A stretch of DNA of 7,366 nt, taken from positions 1-7,366 of the forward strand of contig DXCY01000291.1 in NCBI GenBank assembly GCA_019115725.1. Reading direction: 5' to 3'. How positions within the stretch are numbered: position 1 is the stretch's first letter; each line of letters opens with the position of its first letter. A program made the translations under genes and the position numbers. Source of the DNA: Candidatus Luteimonas excrementigallinarum (GTDB lineage: Bacteria > Pseudomonadota > Gammaproteobacteria > Xanthomonadales > Xanthomonadaceae). Of this stretch, positions 5,612 through 7,366 are shown piece by piece. Below the pieces are notes generated by a model that saw only the letters and a list, made by a program, of their open reading frames with translations, had not been told where the DNA came from and ran no database searches.

Positions 5612-6760
5612 TCAGAGCTTTTTCAAGCGCTCGATCGCTGCATCCAGCGTGGCCTCGTTCTTGGCGAAACACAGCCGCGCCAGGCGCTGGCCCGCCGGCG
5701 GCGATTCGTAGAACGGCGACAGCGGGATCGCGGCGACGCCGTGCTCTTCCGTCAGCCAGCGGCAGAACGCCATGTCATCCAGATCGCTGACTGCCGAGTA
5801 GTCCACCAGCTGGAAGTAGCCGCCGGGCACCGGCAGCGGTTTAAGCCGGGTTTCCAGCAGCTGCTCATGGAAGCGGTCGCGCTTGGCCTGGTAGAACGGG
5901 CCGAGCTGCTCGTCATGCTCCGGCTCGGCCTCCAGCATCTCCGCAAACGCATGCTGGGCCGGGCCGAAGGTGCAGAACACGTTGTACTGGTGCACCTTGC
6001 GCAGCTCTTCCGACAGCGCCGGCGGTGCGATGCAGTAGCCCACCTTCCAGCCGGTGCAGTGGTAGGTCTTGCCGAAGCTCGACACCACGAAGGCTCGCTC
6101 GCGCAGCGCCGGATGGCGCAGCACCGTCTCGTGGCGGGCGCCGTCAAACACGATGTGTTCGTACACCTCGTCCGACAGCAGCCAGATGCCGGTGCCCTCG
6201 AGCAGCGCAGCCAGTTCATCCAGGTCGTCGGCCGTGAGCATCGCGCCGGAGGGGTTGTGCGGCGAGTTGATGATCAGCATCCGCGTGCGCGGGTTGATCG
6301 CCGCGCGCACCAGATTCCAGTCCGGGGCAAAGGTGACCGGATCCAGCGGCACATGCACGGCGCGCGCGCCCGCCAGTTCGATCGCCGGCTCGTAGCAGTC
6401 GTAGGCCGGGTCGAGCACCACCACCTCCTCGCCCGCCCGCACCACCGCATGCACGGCGTTGAAGATCGCCTCGGTGGCGCCGCTGGTCACGGTGACCTCG
6501 GCCTGCGCATCCACTTCCACGCCGTACACCCGCTGCACCTTGGCCGCGATCGCCGCGCACAGGGCCGGCAGCCCGGCCATCGGCGCGTACTGGTTATGGC
6601 CGGCGCGCATCGCCCGGTCCAACGCCTCCACCAGCCGCTGCGGCACGGAGAAGTCCGGGAAGCCCTGCCCCAGGTTGACCGCGCCATGGCGGGCGGCCAG
6701 CTGCGACATGACGGTGAAGATCGTGGTGCCCACCTTGGGCAGTTTGCTGTCGGGGACCAT
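5612..6760 (-). CDS. ybdL: Methionine/glutamine aminotransferase, YbdL-like (PLP-dependent, fold type I)
   Basis: This class I/II pyridoxal-phosphate transaminase is close to E. coli YbdL, which prefers methionine and other bulky amino acids, and to bacterial glutamine transaminase K. The protein has 382 residues (YbdL has 386). Landmarks are KLPKVGTTIF (6-15), GFPDF (33-37), NQYAPM (56-61) for substrate and cofactor contacts, NSPHNPSG (165-172), SDEVYEH (196-202) with Asp197 and Tyr200, the Schiff-base Lys231 in SSFGKTYH (227-234), GWKVGY (237-242) and Arg362 in RLCFAK (362-367) for the substrate carboxylate. The frame continues upstream to 6850, but I chose the ATG at 6758-6760: the protein then begins just before the conserved KLP motif, and GGA lies 7 nt upstream. 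The omega-amidase follows on the same strand, and a DUF3293 gene diverges 70 bp away. Exact amino-acid preference is inferred. Confidence 0.94.
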   Translation of the reverse strand: MVPDSKLPKVGTTIFTVMSQLAARHGAVNLGQGFPDFSVPQRLVEALDRAMRAGHNQYAPMAGLPALCAAIAAKVQRVYGVEVDAQAEVTVTSGATEAIFNAVHAVVRAGEEVVVLDPAYDCYEPAIELAGARAVHVPLDPVTFAPDWNLVRAAINPRTRMLIINSPHNPSGAMLTADDLDELAALLEGTGIWLLSDEVYEHIVFDGARHETVLRHPALRERAFVVSSFGKTYHCTGWKVGYCIAPPALSEELRKVHQYNVFCTFGPAQHAFAEMLEAEPEHDEQLGPFYQAKRDRFHEQLLETRLKPLPVPGGYFQLVDYSAVSDLDDMAFCRWLTEEHGVAAIPLSPFYESPPAGQRLARLCFAKNEATLDAAIERLKKL

Positions 6761-6830
6761 CTGTTTTCCGTTACCCTTCTGCGCTGGGGGGATCCGCTGA
6801 CCATCGCGGCGCCCGAGTGTAAACCCGACT

Positions 6831-7301
6831 GTGAACCTGAACCACGACACCCTGGCCGTCCTGTACCGGGCCTACCTGCAGGCGCGCTACCTGTGGGGGA
6901 TGAACGGCCATTGGCAGCCGGTCTGCATCGGCGCCCCGACACCGGAACTGGAAGCCGCCCTCCCCGGTGCCGACTGTTTCGCGATGATCTCCGCCTGGAA
7001 CCCGCTCTCCCAGCCGCGCCCGGAGGCGGTGAATCGCGCCGCGGACGACCGCCTGGCCGATGCCATCCGCGCGAGTGGGCGTGAAGGCGTGCCGGGCTTT
7101 GCCTCGGCGCCCAACCGCACCTGGCGTGAACCCAACTGGGTCATACCGGGGATCGCCCCGGCGGAGCTGGACACACTGGCCCGCGAGTTCGGCCAGCTGG
7201 GCACGCTGTACTGGAAGCGCGGCCAGCCCGTGCGCCTGCGTATGGATGCGGCCCAGCCGCCTGGAATCGAGCCGCACCCGCACGTCGACTGGATACAATA
7301 G
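6831..7301 (+). CDS. DUF3293 domain protein
   Basis: This is a 156-residue cytoplasmic protein with no signal peptide or membrane segment. It matches the DUF3293 pattern as I recall it: an N-terminal LYRAYLQARYL (11-21), a central FAMISAWNPLSQP (50-62), a REPNWVIPGI segment (99-108), FGQLGTLYW (120-128) and a short PVRL strand (133-136). The family has no established function. The start is GTG at 6831: an in-frame stop lies at 6798-6800, no ATG falls between, and the next ATG at 6900 would remove the conserved N-terminal helix. No Shine-Dalgarno sequence is visible before the GTG. TGTAAA at 6818-6823 lies 7 nt upstream, where a -10 element of a leaderless mRNA would sit, but its -35 region is poor. 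It diverges from the transaminase with a 70-bp gap. Confidence 0.85.
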   Translation: MNLNHDTLAVLYRAYLQARYLWGMNGHWQPVCIGAPTPELEAALPGADCFAMISAWNPLSQPRPEAVNRAADDRLADAIRASGREGVPGFASAPNRTWREPNWVIPGIAPAELDTLAREFGQLGTLYWKRGQPVRLRMDAAQPPGIEPHPHVDWIQ

Positions 7302-7334
7302 GCGATCACCCAGCCGGCCCCCTGCCGGTACGTC

Positions 7335-7338
7335 AGGA
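7335..7338 (+). promoter_or_regulatory. Ribosome binding site of the gene starting at 7344
   Basis: AGGA is followed by five bases and then ATG at 7344, an ideal spacing. It is the main support for a gene start at the right edge. A small inverted repeat, CCGGC (7314-7318) with GCCGG (7324-7328), lies between the DUF3293 stop and this site. Confidence 0.5.
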
Positions 7339-7343
7339 CCCGG

Positions 7344-7366
7344 ATGCACGATCCCCAGACCGCCAC
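7344..7366 (+). CDS. Start of an unidentified gene (cut by window edge)
   Basis: An ATG with a well-placed AGGA opens a frame reading MHDPQTA to the end of the window. Seven codons are too few to identify a product. It lies 42 bp after the DUF3293 stop on the same strand, so the two may share a transcript. The call rests only on the start signal and the spacing. Confidence 0.45.

Noticed and set aside
6761..6850. Extension of the transaminase to an upstream ATG at 6850
   Set aside because: It would run past the divergent DUF3293 start and add 30 residues absent from YbdL. The start at 6760 gives the usual length.
5393..7084. A 563-codon open frame on the plus strand, the longest in the window
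   Set aside because: It runs antisense to the omega-amidase and transaminase genes, which carry intact catalytic motifs on the minus strand, and it also overlaps the DUF3293 gene. Its product is an Arg/His/Gly-rich string with no recognisable family. Long antisense frames are common in GC-rich DNA.

Overview
This is a GC-rich bacterial chromosome segment, apparently from a gammaproteobacterium and most likely from the Xanthomonadaceae (Stenotrophomonas/Pseudoxanthomonas/Lysobacter-like). I infer this from the strong G/C bias at third codon positions, the scpA-scpB-rluB gene order, a RluB with a very long Gly/Arg-rich tail, and YciI-, YafV- and YbdL-type proteins recalled from family knowledge. 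No database search was possible. I see no mobile element, CRISPR array, rRNA or tRNA gene.

Layout. (1) Positions 1-464 (+): the C-terminal half of a cation diffusion facilitator metal exporter, cut by the window edge. (2) 492-791 (-): a YciI-family protein, convergent with the exporter. (3) 792-1157: a 366-bp gene-free region between divergent genes. (4) 1158-4489 (+): the scpA-scpB-rluB operon. ScpA and ScpB are the kleisin and the winged-helix partner of the SMC chromosome-condensation complex, and RluB is a 23S rRNA pseudouridine synthase. scpB and rluB overlap by 4 bp. (5) 4490-4656: a hairpin-rich gap between convergent genes. (6) 6760 down to 4657 (-): a YbdL-like methionine/glutamine transaminase followed by a YafV-like omega-amidase, separated by 157 bp of highly structured DNA. 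(7) 6831-7301 (+): a DUF3293 protein with a GTG start, divergent from the transaminase. (8) 7344 onward (+): the first codons of another gene.

How the genes work together. ScpA and ScpB form a complex with SMC (not encoded here), and RluB is co-transcribed although it acts on ribosomes. The transaminase and omega-amidase form a coherent two-step module: a 2-oxo acid such as 4-methylthio-2-oxobutyrate is aminated with glutamine, and the resulting 2-oxoglutaramate is hydrolysed to 2-oxoglutarate and ammonia, which makes the transamination irreversible.

Most of the window is ordinary housekeeping sequence, and I found no convincing new multi-gene system. The items most worth a second look are the structured 157-bp spacer with a hairpin next to the omega-amidase ribosome binding site, the oppositely charged disordered tails of ScpB and RluB, the empty yciI-scpA region, and the uncharacterised DUF3293 gene.
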